DNA from: Gordius sp. MW1
Lineage: Eukaryota; Nematomorpha; Gordioida; Gordea; Gordiidae
DNA: 64,000 nt
Assembly (NCBI GenBank): GCA_964036665.1
Contig: OZ038532.1
Span: forward strand, 17,449,037 to 17,513,036
Reading direction: 5' to 3'
Position 1 is the stretch's first letter; each line of letters starts with the position of its first letter. The notes below the pieces were generated by a model. It ran no database searches. It worked only from the letters and a program-made list of their open reading frames with translations, and was not told the DNA's origin. Made by a program: the position numbers and the translations under genes. This document shows, one piece after another, positions 1-12,116 of the stretch.

Positions 1-60
1 GGCCCGAATTTTTGCATAATAAAAAATAAGGCTCGGCTCGGAATTTTAATGATCTATAGA

Positions 61-1169
61 AATATGAAGATGAACCTAACAAAACATATTTTTCTTTAAA
101 TTTTTTAATAAACTTAAAATAAAACTGCTAAATGTGCCAAAAAACGAGGCGTACCTTCAATAGTTAGATATAATTTCCAATCTCTATATATAATTAATTA
201 CAAAACAAAGTAAAAGGACAAAGTTATTAAAATATTCTAAATTTATATCTATGAGCTTAAAATTCACTAAATCAATCTTAATAAATTTCCTAAATTGCAT
301 GATATAATATGTATGATTCAAAAAAAATAGTTTTTTATTTTAATTTGCAGAAATACCAATGGACAAAACTGCATAAGGATAACATAGTAAGCCCTGAATT
401 TAAAATATATAATTAAACAAAACAAATAGACTAGAAAGATTCTTATTGTTAGAGGGTAGATTAAATACTTCTATAATGTCTCACTTTTAGAAGAATGTGT
501 GAAATAATGGTATATCTCTCAGGTTGCAAAAAGGTTTGGGATATATTATAAAGTAATATAATGTTTTCTCTAATAATAAATAATCATGCTACTATGTTGT
601 AATACCTAATCGAATGATATTTTATTAATTATTAATAATCTTTTATACGACCGCCGGCCTTAACTTAAAGGACGCAGATGACGTGCGATAAAAAGATACC
701 ACAATTGAAAAAATTGTGTATTGATATTATATCACTACTCATATTTATAGACAGACGTAGAATAAACATGAACGCTAAAGGTGTTCAAATTTAGTGAGAT
801 AAGATGTAAAGCACTTGAAGTACATATAAGGAGCAAGAGAATAGAGTAATATATTAAATTTGTTTGCTGCATATCTTATAATGCCTTTACAACATAATTA
901 AGATAGATTTATTTTGGGGCATGTCAATGCTTAAATTATTTCTATTCCCATCTAATTTCTGTTAATAGCTTTATTTAATAAATATATATATATGGATAAA
1001 ATAAATGTTTTATTTTATACTGCTGTCAGATCACTTTGCAATACATTTTGAATGTTTTGATTTATAAACCATTTACTTACTTATTTTTTCTCAAATTAAT
1101 ATATCGCATTAATTTTGAATCATCAATTCGATTTTTTTATTTGCATGTGTTCCGATTTGTGAAAACGCA
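61..1169. other. AT-rich upstream region of RpS7, nothing firm
   Basis: No coding exon or element with definable ends was found. The first 50 bases carry GGCCCG and GGCTCGG motifs resembling the subterminal repeats of the TAGAG-type hAT elements, so the window probably opens inside such a remnant. The RpS7 promoter should lie in the last few hundred bases, but I see no decisive motif. Confidence 0.4.
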
Positions 1170-2324
1170 ATGGTGAGTTAATTTTTAAGATGCGTGTTTA
1201 AGATAATTTAGCTATATTCTACACAAGCAAAAATTATAAAACCTCAAGGCGAAGAGCCAGATAAATTGGAGCAATCTGTCTCCCAAGCCTTATTAGATTT
1301 AGAGATGAATTCTGATTTAAAGCCACAGTTACGTGAACTTTATATATCTGGAGCTAAGGTAATTATAATATTTCATCCCTATGTATATACTTTTGCTCTT
1401 AATTAATAAATGTTTTTTAGTTATGGCTTATTCTGGTTGTAAAATATGACATTAGTTTAACACAAGGTTTTTTGCACTTAGTTTGTTTTAATGCAGAGGT
1501 TTTGATGATAAAAAAGTTATTTATTTATTAGCTAATGGTTTTCATAATTTAATTTTTATATATTTACTATTAAAAATTTTATCAGGAAATTGATATTGAT
1601 AGCAAAAAGGTTATAATTATGTATGTTCCTGTTCCCCAATTGAAAAGTTATCAAAAAATTCAACCTCGCCTTGTTCGAGAGCTGGAGAAAAAATTAAGTG
1701 GTAAACACATTGTTATTATTGCAAATAGAAAAATTTTACCAAAACCAACAAGAAAGTTAAAACTTAAATCAAAGCAAAAAAGACCTAGAAGGTAAAAATA
1801 TATTTTATATTTAGAATAATATAATTAATTTGTTTTTCAGTCGTACTTTGACAGCCGTTCATGATGCTTATCTTGCTGACATAGTCTACCCAGCTGAAAT
1901 TGTGGGCAAGCGAATTAGGTATAAATTAGATGGCTCAAGGATAATCAAAATTCACTTGGACAAGAATCAGCAAACTACTTTAGAGCATAAAGTAGTTATA
2001 ACAAACCAAAGCACATTTTTGTTATAATTTCACCTAAAAAGATCATATTAGTCTTGATTTATTATTTTGTTTACCAATTGTTGTTAAAAATGCAAGTTTT
2101 TAAAATAAAAATGTAACATTTGTTAAGAAACAATTAACAAATGACATGACTTATTTTTAAAGTCCTGTTATAAACTAGTTTTGTATTTTATACCTTAAAA
2201 TTGATTATATTTAATGGCCAAATAATTATATTTTATTTAAATTAAGGTTGACATCTTTGCCAAAGTATACAAGAAATTAACGGGAAACGAAGTCGCCTTT
2301 GAATTTCCTGATCCAATTTTTTGA
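1170..2324 (+). CDS. RpS7: 40S ribosomal protein S7 (eS7), five exons
   Basis: Spliced CDS: 1170-1172 (the ATG alone), 1212-1358, 1586-1791, 1841-1991, 2247-2324. Every intron is GT-AG and all phases agree, giving 585 nt and 194 residues, the usual eS7 length. The product is a structural protein of the small ribosomal subunit. Family-typical stretches are visible: [19 protein letters not shown] in exon 2, [39 protein letters not shown] and [16 protein letters not shown] across exons 3-4, [14 protein letters not shown], and [16 protein letters not shown] near the end. Exon 1 holds only the start codon. I chose the acceptor at 1210-1211 because it restores frame; the next AG gives an immediate stop. 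Introns are 39, 227, 49 and 255 nt. The gene looks intact, so expected to be ubiquitously expressed. Confidence 0.97.
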
Positions 2325-2353
2325 ATGTTATAAATTGTTTAATAGAAAATTTC

Positions 2354-2359
2354 AATAAA
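2354..2359 (+). promoter_or_regulatory. Poly(A) signal of RpS7
   Basis: A canonical AATAAA hexamer lies 30 nt after the RpS7 stop codon, in an AT-rich 3' UTR. This is a usual distance for a short ribosomal-protein transcript. The cleavage site itself is inferred. Confidence 0.6.
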
Positions 2360-3099
2360 ATTAAACATTTGAAACTGCGTTTTTAATTCTATCAAAGAAC
2401 CAATGCCTGGGTACTTTTTAAAACAAAAAAATATTATGTTACCTTTTGGGATGTCATTTGCCTGTCAGCAGATACATTTTTTAAATGGAAGAGAGGGAAA
2501 TATATAAAATTATTTTGAATGTATGCTTGATATTAGTTTGAAATAAAAAAATACTCCCACTTGGATTGACATCGAAAAAACCCTGCTAGGTAGCCTGAAA
2601 AAAAATAAACATGAACTAGAATGTGTAACCCCAAATTCCACCTGATGTTGGGTTTTGATTAAAAATAGAAAATGCCTTTTGGGTTAGGCTGACTCATTTT
2701 TAAATATATTTAAACTTTTTATTTAAAAAGCTTGCTTAATCTTTTTTTATAAATTGAACTTAATAAAATGAACATTAACTGTTCTGTAAACTATTCTCAA
2801 GCAATCCTAAGATTAATTCGGAACAATAATATAAACAAATTAATTACCGGAAGCAAAATACCAAACTCATAGTTAATCTCCAGTTTGCAATTTAATTTAG
2901 CATGGGAAATATATGAACGAAATATTATTTTTTATTATAAAAAATACCTAAGTTTTAACTTTAATCCGAAATTGTATGATATGCTTATTCGTTAGGGGAC
3001 ATTTTTTAACATTTAAACATTCAATTTGGCAAGTTGACGGGCCACTAAATTAAGCTAATTTTGATACTGAGGAAGAAAAAAGTTAATAGGCTGGGACCA
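2360..3099. other. AT-rich intergenic sequence
   Basis: Nothing supportable between the RpS7 poly(A) signal and the hAT element at 3108. There are no long open frames and no clear repeat boundaries. Confidence 0.5.
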
Positions 3100-3107
3100 T
3101 TTCACAT

Positions 3108-3861
3108 TAGAGGTGTGCACGGATCAATCCAATCCGTCCGAACTCGGATCGGATCAACATTTTAATTTTGGAAGTCGGATTGGATCGGATCAACATCTTA
3201 TTTTAGTCGGATCGGATCGGATTTTCAAATTTAAAATAAACAACAATAAGTTCTAATTAATTAAATTAATAATTTTTAGTATACCTTTTCATAATTATCT
3301 TTGCATTCTTTTTTTACTTTACCATTTTTGATGCCCAATACCACCTCTCACCTTACCGATGAAATCTCAATTTACCATTCGTTAAAAAATGAAGATTGCA
3401 AATATGATTCAAAAAAAGATTTGCTAAAATGGTGGGTTTCATATCAAACAGTCCTGCCAAGGCTTTATAAGCTGGCATATAAAGTTTTAGCTATCCCTGC
3501 TACTTCGGAAAGAAATTTTTCGGTGGCTGGAAGAACATTAGAAGAAAGAAGAACGCGAATTAAACCAGAAAATTTAGATTCTTTATTATTTTTATATGAT
3601 AATATGGAATTAAATAAAATTTTATATTTATTTCGGGTCTATTAAAGTTGCTATACCTTATTTTTATGTATTTTGAATTTAATCATCAATAAAAAGTTCT
3701 GTTCGTAAAATTTTAATTTAAAAATCTCGGATCGGATCGCATTGGATTTAGATTTTAAAAAACTCGGATCGGATCGGATTTAGATTTTAAAAAACTCGGA
3801 TCGGACGGATATAAAATACCCCTCGGATCGGATCAAAAAATTTGATCCGTGCACACCTCTA
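3108..3861 (+). mobile_element. hAT element with 8-bp TSD and GGATC subterminal repeats
   Basis: Terminal inverted repeats begin TAGAGGTGTGCACGGATC at 3108 and end with the complement at 3861. They are flanked by a perfect 8-bp duplication, TTTCACAT (3100-3107 and 3862-3869), which is diagnostic of hAT transposition. Both ends carry arrays of CGGATCGGATC. These are likely transposase-binding subterminal repeats by analogy with other hAT elements. The 754-bp length and the single short ORF show a non-autonomous deletion derivative. Confidence 0.92.
3325..3645 (+). pseudogene. hAT transposase C-terminal dimerisation domain, truncated
   Basis: An open frame of about 100 residues inside the 3108-3861 element carries the hAT C-terminal (hATC) signature: KWWVSYQTVLPRLYKLAYKV followed by AIPATSERNFSVAGRTLEER, then RTRIKPENLDSLLFLYDN. 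In intact hAT transposases this alpha-helical segment ends a 500-700-residue protein and mediates dimerisation. The BED finger and the catalytic DDE core are absent, so the fragment cannot transpose by itself. No true start codon is evident. Confidence 0.88.
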
Positions 3862-3869
3862 TTTCACAT

Positions 3870-4440
3870 ATATAAATTATCGAATAATTCTACCTAAAAT
3901 TATTGTAAGTATTTTTTATATACAAAAACTACAATTCTTCATTGTTTCGGAGATGTCGATATTTTAACCTTTTCCCCTTTATATTTTTATATTCAATCTT
4001 TGTATTTTTATCATAAAATTTTAATTCGATATATAGTAATTAAAGAAATGGAAAATTATTCAAATCAAATTCAGATCCTTATTATAAAAGACGAACCTCG
4101 AATCGAATATTTCTATAAATAAAATTTTTGAATTCGAATCCACTACCAAAAAATATTCGATTCAAAATCCAGAAGCGTAGTGGGCACTATTGATATCTAA
4201 TTATACAAAGATCTTTAAAGCTTAGCTTTCATCCAAATTTATAAATGAAATCCCATTTTTGCATAAAATAATAAGGATATAAATTAAAAATTTTAAGTTG
4301 AAAAACACAACCCTCGGAGTCGTTAATCAAGAAATTTTCCTAATATTTTTACGGATCAAGGTGAGGATAATAGCCAAACCCTTAAATATCTACATTTTTA
4401 ATTGTTTGGATATCCTATTAATAGCAAAGTAAGGTCGCAA
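3870..4440. other. AT-rich intergenic sequence
   Basis: No coding potential. Around 4080-4160 there are imperfect GAATTCGAATC and ATTCGATTC palindromes that could be an eroded inverted-repeat element. Ends cannot be set. Confidence 0.35.
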
Positions 4441-4457
4441 AAAATGTTGCATAGATT

Positions 4458-4615
4458 TAATAAATGGGTCGGGCTTAATGGGCCGGTCTTGGTAAAGGGC
4501 CAGGCCTATAGCGCATAAAAAATACTTACGGGCCCGGGCCGACCTGAAAGTTTTCAAAACGGGTACAGGGGCTGGTCTGAAAGTTTTCCAAACGGATACA
4601 GGCCGGCCGAACCAT
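4458..4615. repeat. Degenerate hAT GC-rich subterminal repeat block
   Basis: GGGTCGGGCTTAATGGGCC and three GGCCGACCTGAAAGTTTT-like units sit in otherwise AT-rich DNA. They resemble the ACGGGCC repeats inside the hAT element at 14322-15438. No TIR or target duplication survives, so this is a truncated relic. Confidence 0.5.
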
Positions 4616-4619
4616 TATA

Positions 4620-5600
4620 CATTTATATTTAAATTTATACTTCCTCCGATTGGAAAAGTTTCTTTTTCCAATCGAAAATAAACTTCTTTTGGTTAATTCA
4701 AAATTCTTTCAGCAAATTGGCATAAAATCTTTTAATTCACTCATTTTTCTTCAGATTATATGGAAAGGGGCGATATTTTGGACCATTCGTCCCCTATGTA
4801 ATTTTACTAGTATGTCAATTGAGACTTAACTTTATTACTCGTATTAGAGCCAACTAGTAATTCATAACTGAAAGTTAGTCCCTATTACGTTGCCTATAAT
4901 AAAGTATGATGCATTCGATTAATTGATTGGTGGGCTCGAAATGGATTATATTTGCTTAAGTTAATCTCAATCTTAATGCAATTATAGTTAAAATTGTCTT
5001 TATACAATAATACGATAAAATATATAGACCTTATAACTTTGATGATTTTAAGACCCTAGTAGCTATTTTTAATTTTGGACGCTATATACTCAAATTAATA
5101 GTGAAAGGGATCCAAAATTTCATTTTATTTAGGACTAGTAAAGGGTGTGGTAAAATCAAAATTTAGAAAATAATGTATATATTGGCTTAGTTTTAAATTA
5201 AAAATATTTTAGCAAATTTTAGGACTTACGTTAATGAAAAACAGATTTAAGATTAAACTCAATTCATAGTTCTCGGGTTTAAAGCTCACAGGTTTCTAGT
5301 TTAATGTAAAGGATACAGATCACTGCGCGTTAAAATGTCCTTATTTTTCAAATAAAATAAGGGAGCCGGATGCGATAAATTGAGTTTCATCCTCGTGTTA
5401 ACAAAAAACACTACCTTTTATTAATGCTAATTCCAGTCAACTATTTCACCTAATGATTGGTATACTTTTCTAGCAGATGTTTTATTCAGAAATCAGAGAT
5501 CATAAATAACGGGTTTTGTTTAATTTAAACATCTGACTAAATGTATCCCCTCAAAATCCTATTAGAAATAGGCTAATTAATAAAGAATGCGCGTTGCGAG
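4620..5600. other. AT-rich region downstream of glass
   Basis: Contains the 3' flank of the minus-strand glass gene. An imperfect hairpin (GATTGGAAAAG / CTTTTTCCAATC) lies at about 4647-4675. No other gene or element could be supported. Confidence 0.4.
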
Positions 5601-5608
5601 CCGATGGC

Positions 5609-6811
5609 TCAGGTAGAGAAGTCCGGGTTGGTAAATATCGTTTTCCATTGTGACTTGTAACAATCAGATGTAGTGGATACTAGGTGAACCCTCATGTGTC
5701 TGTTTAAATTGCCCGATTGAGAAAATCGCAACGAACAAAGTCGACACTTGTAAGGCTTTTCGCCACTGTGAATTCTAGCGTGCTTGGTGAGTGTCGAGCT
5801 ATCGGCAAACTTTTTATTGCAGTGTCTACACGCATAGGGTCGTTCTCCGCTATGCGTCCTCATGTGAGTAGTAACCGAAGAACTCTGACTAAATGTCCGG
5901 TGACATATGAAGCAGGAATAAGGTCGCTCGCCGCTGTGAGTTCGCGCGTGGGCCGCTAGATTAGCCGCTTGGGAAAATGTTTTTCCGCACGATTGGCAAA
6001 CGTAAGGCCTCTCCCCGCTATGCGTTCTCATGTGAGTTTTCAGGGTGCTAGGCCGTGCATATCCTTTCCCACAGTAGTCGCAATAAACCCTTTCTAGCTC
6101 TTCGAAGTCGCTCGCAGGAGACTTTTTTGGGGCGTTATCAAAAAATCTTTCGTTGTTGAATCGACCAGGCCGGGCATCTATCGATGATGTAACGTCGTTT
6201 TCTTTGTTTCCTAAACGTATTCTTTCCCCTGCACCATCGTCTGAAACATAGGGTAGCTCATGAAGTCTAATATTTGTCGGGTTGCCGATATAATATTCAT
6301 AATGAACATCTGAAGGATTAATATTTAGCATATTAATTGGTTGCTCTTCATGCTTTTTAATTTGTTCAAAGGTGTCTAGGTATGATTTATGAACTCCTCT
6401 AATTTTATCGCCTTGACCTTCATTTCTATCGAAAGCCTCAGGATTTTCATATGCGCATTTTGTCGAATAAAGATTGTCGATATTACATTGGTCAAAATGT
6501 ACAATTGCAGGTTTTAATGACTCATCGTTTTTGAAAAAAGGTTCAATATGCATCGACATCGACATAGAAACATTGACATTAAATTGTCCGGTTGGATTTA
6601 ACCCATACTTACCGTTAAAATGAGTGTATGGTATAGGAGTTCTGTAATTAAATTGATCATTATGGTGTAGGTGATTAGAATTTAAGTTTTGATTTGTATA
6701 CGCCGTAAAATTGTATCCAGAGGAATCATTGTTTAATTCCCCTTCAAATTCGTTGAGGTGACTATAAAAACTTGGCCAATGATCTTGATGTATCATTGAG
6801 CTAATAAACAT
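5609..6811 (-). CDS. gl: Glass-type zinc finger transcription factor, main exon
   Basis: A 400-residue frame with five tandem C2H2 fingers at residues 244-264, 272-292, 300-320, 328-348 and 356-376, joined by HSGERPY/HSGEKPY linkers. Finger sequences such as [68 protein letters not shown] and [15 protein letters not shown] match the Glass family residue for residue in the DNA-contacting helices. Residues 79-88 ([10 protein letters not shown]) match the conserved Met/Ser motif in the N-terminal half of Drosophila Glass. Glass is a nuclear activator needed for photoreceptor differentiation in insects. There is an in-frame TAA 12 nt upstream of the ATG, so this is a workable start. A splice acceptor at 6801-6802 could instead join the exon at 8933-9219. 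Confidence 0.92.
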   Translation of the reverse strand: MFISSMIHQDHWPSFYSHLNEFEGELNNDSSGYNFTAYTNQNLNSNHLHHNDQFNYRTPIPYTHFNGKYGLNPTGQFNVNVSMSMSMHIEPFFKNDESLKPAIVHFDQCNIDNLYSTKCAYENPEAFDRNEGQGDKIRGVHKSYLDTFEQIKKHEEQPINMLNINPSDVHYEYYIGNPTNIRLHELPYVSDDGAGERIRLGNKENDVTSSIDARPGRFNNERFFDNAPKKSPASDFEELERVYCDYCGKGYARPSTLKTHMRTHSGERPYVCQSCGKTFSQAANLAAHARTHSGERPYSCFICHRTFSQSSSVTTHMRTHSGERPYACRHCNKKFADSSTLTKHARIHSGEKPYKCRLCSLRFSQSGNLNRHMRVHLVSTTSDCYKSQWKTIFTNPDFST

Positions 6812-8930
6812 TACAATGGGTTATTTTGAATATTAATACTATATATAAGTTTATATTGAGCTTTTAATCAAAATTTAAGGTGTAAAAACAAGGGTCAAGT
6901 TAGGCTGGAAAAGGGGGGCGGGGGTGCACAAAGTTCCGTGGAGGGGATTATGGTGTTTATCCAAATTTTAAACATAAGTTCGAGCAGTTATAATATTTTG
7001 TTATAGGGGGGAGCCGTCCCTCACCTATTTGCGGATATGCTCAAGTGGTTGTAACCATATAACTTAGCTTTAAAACCCATACATTTTTATTAGAAAAGTT
7101 ACCTAGAGATTAAGCTCTTAGCTGTAGAAGGATCGTATAAACAATCCTTTTTATTATTTCTAACAGCCGAAAGGTCTAACGGAAGAGCCGCTGACTGGTA
7201 GTTGATAATTTTATATCCACAATTCATTTTGTCGTAAGTCTCACTTCCCAAGTTATATGTCGTAGATTCATCCACACTATAAATATCAAATATACGATTA
7301 TATTGTTCAATAGAATGGTAATTTTATAATTATGTATTTTAATATCGCAAAATATATTATGATCAAACACTTTCAGGAGAAGGGAGAAGATGTACAAGCA
7401 AAGCCAAAGGACCAGATAATGCAATCATGTTAACAGGGGATTGAAGAAGATGTAGTTAGGTAAAGTATAGACATGGGCGTAGCCAGCATTGGAATTAGAG
7501 GGGGGCAATAATAAGACAGGGAGGGGCCAAATAATCCTTTTTTGAAATTTTAGCCATCATTATAAAAATTTTAACAAATTTTTGGATTTAGAGCGGGCGG
7601 TCGCCCCACCCTGCCTCCCCTCCCCCCGTACGCTCATGGTTATAGGACTAGATGAAGCAATGATGGAAGCATAAGTGAAACGCCCAGTGGAAGTAGCTAT
7701 CACCATGCGAAGCTCTTTTACCAGGTATTTTCAGAGGAGACAATTCATATCCATATACAATGAAAACGATCATATCCTTATTTAGAGGCAAATGGTTCAG
7801 TAGTGTGTCATTTACAGAGGTACTAAGCTAGTTTACCACAAAGCCTTTGAAGAATCTTAAGAGCAAGGGTGAAACGAAGCGGACGTATCGGACACATAAC
7901 CCCCTTTCTCGCTAAGACCAAATAGGGTAAAAATCTACATAAGACCTTTATCCACTTGGAAAAGCTTTAGACAGGGCGCTTCGCATTTTAATATAAGAAT
8001 GCTTAAGAAGACCATATACTCATGGACCCAATATTTTTGATACCTAATTATCATGTTAGAACGACAGTGAGGAAATTTAAACCCCTTAGGTAATAAATTG
8101 GAATACATTAAGGGTCTGCACCAAGCTCCTTTTATTCACTATATGGACATTATAAAGAAGGACATACAAAAGACAATGTAATGAGGCAAAGGAAGTTTAA
8201 GACTAATCGAAATGTAGTAAAAACGGTCAACAAGAAAAGATTTATTATAGAATACACGAAAAAGCCATATGGTTATACAAGAATGAAAGGCACACGATGA
8301 CGACATGAATAATGTGCCCATAGATTCTGTAATGGAAAAACTCTTTTAATAAAGTTAAGAATATAGACTTTATTTTTTTAGATCCAACCATTTAGGTAAG
8401 ATACAATGACGAATGGTAAGCATTACCCCTCTCAGTCTAGCCTCGACTATATAATTAATAATTTAACATATTATATTCCAAATATTAATTTGTATTAGAT
8501 GGTATTTATAGAAAAAATATTCCTTTATATGGTAAAACTTAAATAAGTCTTAAAGTTGCAACCCAAAAATATGTGTGAGATACAAAATTCAATAAAAATC
8601 GTTATAAATTTTTTTAATATTTTTTTAAACTAATAATTTTTTACTTATACCTTATGGCAAAATTCATATATATTAAAATTTATTTGTTAAAATTTTTAGA
8701 GATCAATCATTTAAGAAACCCTGGGATTGGTTCGACGCAGTTGAAAATCTTATTTCTTGAAAAAAAACAAGTGCTAAGTTGATTGGTTCAATTGTAAGTC
8801 GTGAGTTAAATCTTAACAAATTTATATATCGGGACGCATTATTAATAATATTTAGAAATAAGATGATTAATGTAAAATTTTCATAAACAAAAAATTTGCA
8901 AAAGCAGCTTTAAAAGCTCAAATAAGATAT
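6812..8930. other. Presumed glass intron or 5' region, with one MITE
   Basis: No coding exon recognised. The stretch holds one hAT-type MITE (7472-7638). Composition is more balanced from about 7640 to 8340 than in neighbouring DNA, with many short purine-rich words. This might be an eroded coding or repeat sequence, but I could not identify it. Confidence 0.35.
7472..7638. mobile_element. CATGGGCGTAG-type hAT MITE copy
   Basis: Starts CATGGGCGTAGCCAGC and ends CCCCCCGTACGCTCATG, with GA- and C-rich arms. It belongs to the family shown to make 8-bp duplications elsewhere in the window (for example 11697-11979). Flanks here resemble each other only weakly, so the copy is old. Confidence 0.65.
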
Positions 8931-8932
8931 AC

Positions 8933-9219
8933 TTTTTGTTTTGACAATTTTGTTGAATTCCATAGGTAGGCGGATTATGTAGATTTCTCTCAAAGGTTGT
9001 CATATAATTGTGATTATTAGTGTAATCCATGAATTTTGGATGGCATTTTATAGCATGCAAACAAGAATTGCTCGTTTCAAATTTACTGTCAAAATTAGGG
9101 TCGTAAAGAGCTGAGAGTTGTCCTTCTGCTTCAGCATATAAAGGGAAATGAGCCATGTCAGAAATATGGTGGCTGTAATTCAAAATTCGGTTATTGTAGC
9201 ATAACATTCTATCGGTCAT
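8933..9219 (-). CDS. Candidate upstream coding exon of glass
   Basis: An open frame starting MTDRMLCYNN is rich in Asn, His and Tyr, like the N-terminal part of the downstream Glass frame. A GT donor (AAAAA|GTATAT) lies at 8931-8932. It leaves phase 2, which is compatible with the acceptor at 6801-6802 in the start of the main glass exon; splicing would replace the first four residues of that exon. The intron would be about 2.1 kb. No known Glass motif is recognisable in this piece, so the assignment rests on position, strand, composition and phase. It could also be a chance frame. Confidence 0.4.
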
Positions 9220-9374
9220 TTTAAGTTGATAATTGTCAAAACGAATTGAACTATAATCAAAGTCGTGATTATGTCATTAGACGTCAGTCATAATCTTAAA
9301 CCATCAATCATGATGGAGGTAATAAATCAATAATTTTTAATAATATAAGGTCAATACAATCTTTATATGATTAG

Positions 9375-9542
9375 AATGGGCATAGCCAGGTTTTGGATTA
9401 GGGGGGGGGGGAAGTTGTCTAAGTTAAATTGGGGGGGGGGCAAAACATAATTTTTTTTAATTTTTAAGGGTTTTATATTGACAAAAAAATTTTTCATTTA
9501 GGGGGGAGGGCGGCCGCCCTTTACCCCCCTGGTTACGCCACG
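9375..9542. mobile_element. hAT MITE with G-run arms, perfect TSD
   Basis: A 168-bp element from AATGGGCATAGCCAGG to CCCTGGTTACGCCACG, flanked by an exact 8-bp duplication, ATGATTAG (9367-9374 and 9543-9550). It contains runs of 8-10 G and a CGGCCGCCC core. There is no coding capacity. The 8-bp duplication supports mobilisation by a hAT transposase. Confidence 0.85.
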
Positions 9543-9712
9543 ATGATTAGCGAGCAAGGTTATTATGATCTATCCTGAAATGATTTTAAAACCTGGGGGG
9601 GCGAGGGTTGAATAATATTTTTTATTATGATTTGCATTATACATGCCCATATTCTAAATATTTTCTTAGAGGTGGGGCGTGTATAAGTATAGCAGAGGGA
9701 AATATATATTAT

Positions 9713-9871
9713 CATGGGCGTAACTGGCATTGGAATTAGAGGGTGCAATAATGATTTAGGGAGGGGCAAAACCTTTTTTAAAATTTTAGCCATAATTTTA
9801 TTAAATTTTAACAATTTTTTTAGATTTAGAGGGGGCAGCCGCCCCCTGCCCCCCCTGGCTACGTTCATGCA
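9713..9871. mobile_element. CATGGGCGTAA-type hAT MITE copy
   Basis: Starts CATGGGCGTAACTGGC and ends GGCTACGTTCATGCA. The flanking octamer TATATTAT is repeated exactly (9705-9712 and 9872-9879). It is a sibling of the 7472 and 9375 copies, with GGGGGCAGCCGCCCCC-like dyads inside. Non-coding. Confidence 0.8.
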
Positions 9872-10106
9872 TATATTATCTAAACTCATGCTTTATTCTA
9901 ATGAATACGGCTAAGAATAGAAAAAAAATGGAAGAAAAAAAGTCCCATAGTGGATGGTTCTTTTCAGAGAGCTGGACGAGTCACTTTGCCCCTAGGTCTT
10001 TAAACACATTTGGGCCTATTAAAAAAATTTAAACTAAAATATAAGCCCTTTAGGATTACAAAAGCCTAAGAACATTTTAAATATTTTTTGGCTTTATTGT
10101 GTTTAA

Positions 10107-10697
10107 CCCTCAAGAGTATTCCTAAAAATCCCAAACGCGAGAGTATTCGTGGGGTATAACTCTACCCCACTTTTTAACTTCTTTTACCTTTTAAAGTATT
10201 CCTTTAAAGCCTTTGAAATTTTACTTAAGAATGATGGTATAAATTTTGATATGAATCTAATCAACATTACAAAACTTATTAACAATCTTCTGGACCCTCA
10301 TATTTTATTTTGGTTATTTTAGAGCTTCCCCTCATTTTACCTCTTGACATCATATACCTTAAAATAAATCAAAATAAACGTGATTTTTTATTAAAAATGT
10401 TCAAAATGTATTAAAAACACAAATTGTAAAAAATATCTTTAAACAAAAAAAATACATACATTTTTTCATATAGAAAAAAATAGTATTCGTGGGGTATAAT
10501 AGAACCCCACGAGCCAAAAAAGCTTCTATATTTTTAAAAAGTATTAAGCCAAAACCTATGGAATTTTCACCTAACCTTGTTCTTGATAAAATATTAAGCT
10601 ACTGAAAAGGCCAGATTCATTAGACTTAAATTGCGTTTTATATTTAAATTTATAATTTGTGTGGGGTACCAAAATAACCCACGAATACTCTCGAGGG
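10107..10697. mobile_element. piggyBac-type MITE flanked by TTAA
   Basis: The element begins CCCTCAAGAGTATTC and ends GAATACTCTCGAGGG, directly between TTAA tetranucleotides (10103-10106 and 10698-10701). A TTAA target and a CCCT start are hallmarks of piggyBac. Inside, GTATTCGTGGGGTATAA recurs at 10146 and 10483, each followed by a CCCCAC complement, giving hairpin-prone subterminal repeats. The 591 bp have no transposase frame, so it depends on a partner in trans. Confidence 0.85.
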
Positions 10698-10701
10698 TTA
10701 A

Positions 10702-11696
10702 AAGGCCGTTTTTATTTATTCATTAAAGAATTAGGCTCCTTTTTTAATTCTGCCTCACCCAAAACCCAAATTTTTTTTATACACCTCTTGTAAATATGAA
10801 AGGATATTTAAATGAGATTTACATTTTGCTTACAAACGATGCAAGGATCATATTATTTTCGACCTGAAAAATTCTGCCTACTCCAAATATCCATTTAGCT
10901 GGACTAGTGATTATTTTTATAATGAATGTTGGGAGGCTCAAGGCCTTACTTGGACCCAACCAAGACCTGCCCCTAGAGGATTTGGGTTGGGCTCTTACAA
11001 AATTTAATAAATTATTTGAGCCTCGGGCTTGGCTGGGGTCTGTCAGGCTAGCCCGACCCTAAACTATTATTACCGCAGCTTGCCCAATGCATTGGGGTTA
11101 ATTAGTACAGGAAAGGTATACAGAATTATATATATTTTTTTTAGATATATTGTATAACCAATTCAAAAATATTGTGTCCTATTTATGCTCGTGAGCATTT
11201 TTATTATTTAATAAAGCCTAGTTTGCCGATATTCAACCTAAGCGAGCTTATATATATTTGGATTGGGGTTTAAGTTGAAACTTAAGAAAGAAAGGTCTAT
11301 TATATAAAAAAATCAATTATCGCTACGGTTGTGTGTGAAAAATAATACCCAATTATAATTATTTCCAGCAGCATTGATTAGATTTAAATATGGCTTCCCG
11401 ACTACCTACCTTTACACAGAATTTAATTAATTGACTCTAGTGCAAAATTATAGGATACAAATGAGTCTATTTAAAATAATATCTCTGAAGGTTTATAATT
11501 ATAATCATTTTTAAATCCCTTATAAATAAACTTAGTGAGTAATTTTATTACTATGGGGATATTCTGCGATATAAATAAATTCCATCATTATTGGCTAATT
11601 AAAGTCAAGAGACCGTATTTTTGCGTCTGCAATTATCGCCTTAGAATTTGCTTTTGCATTTCGTTTTTTCCATAAAAGATTTGACATGATGATTTT
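10702..11696. other. AT-rich sequence with eroded GC-rich repeat
   Basis: Between 10925 and 11095 there are GGGCTTGGCTGGG and AGGCTAGCCCGACC-like words resembling hAT subterminal repeats, without definable ends. The rest is AT-rich and non-coding as far as I can see. Confidence 0.35.
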
Positions 11697-11979
11697 CATG
11701 GGCGTGCGCAGGTTTTGAATTAGGGGGGGGGGGCAGATTAAAATTTTCCTGCGACCCATAAAAACCAAAAATTTTCCTGAGAGCAAAAAAAAAGGTCACG
11801 ACTATCCAAAAAATTTTCTCAGAGCAAAAAAAAATACTATCAAAAAATTTTCCTGAGAGCAAAAAAAAAGGTCTCGACTAAAAAGCCCCCCCCTGGCTAA
11901 TTAGAGGTGGGCAGCCGAGCCCCCTGCCCCCACCCCCCTGCCTCCCCCCCCCCCCCCCCCCCCCCTGCGTACGCCCATG
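11697..11979. mobile_element. hAT MITE, CATGGGCGTGCGCAGG family, perfect TSD
   Basis: A 283-bp element with inverted ends CATGGGCGTGCGCAGG and CTGCGTACGCCCATG. It is flanked by an exact 8-bp duplication, ATGATTTT (11689-11696 and 11980-11987). The centre holds three near-copies of CAAAAATTTTCCTGAGAGC followed by A-runs. The right arm has a run of more than 20 C. This is the best-preserved example of the family; a close relative is at 18827-19076. Confidence 0.92.
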
Positions 11980-12116
11980 ATGATTTTTATAATACTATAT
12001 CTAAAAGATTTGACACAGTCTATCGTTGGCTGTATACATAGTTTTTAAAAAGCTTGTTTTTTCAGGTTTAAATTTGCTCTAGCCATATCAAGATTTATAG
12101 CAGGCCAAATGTGTAG

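Noticed and set aside
5717..5959. 80-codon plus-strand frame inside glass
   Set aside because: Antisense shadow of the zinc-finger coding sequence.
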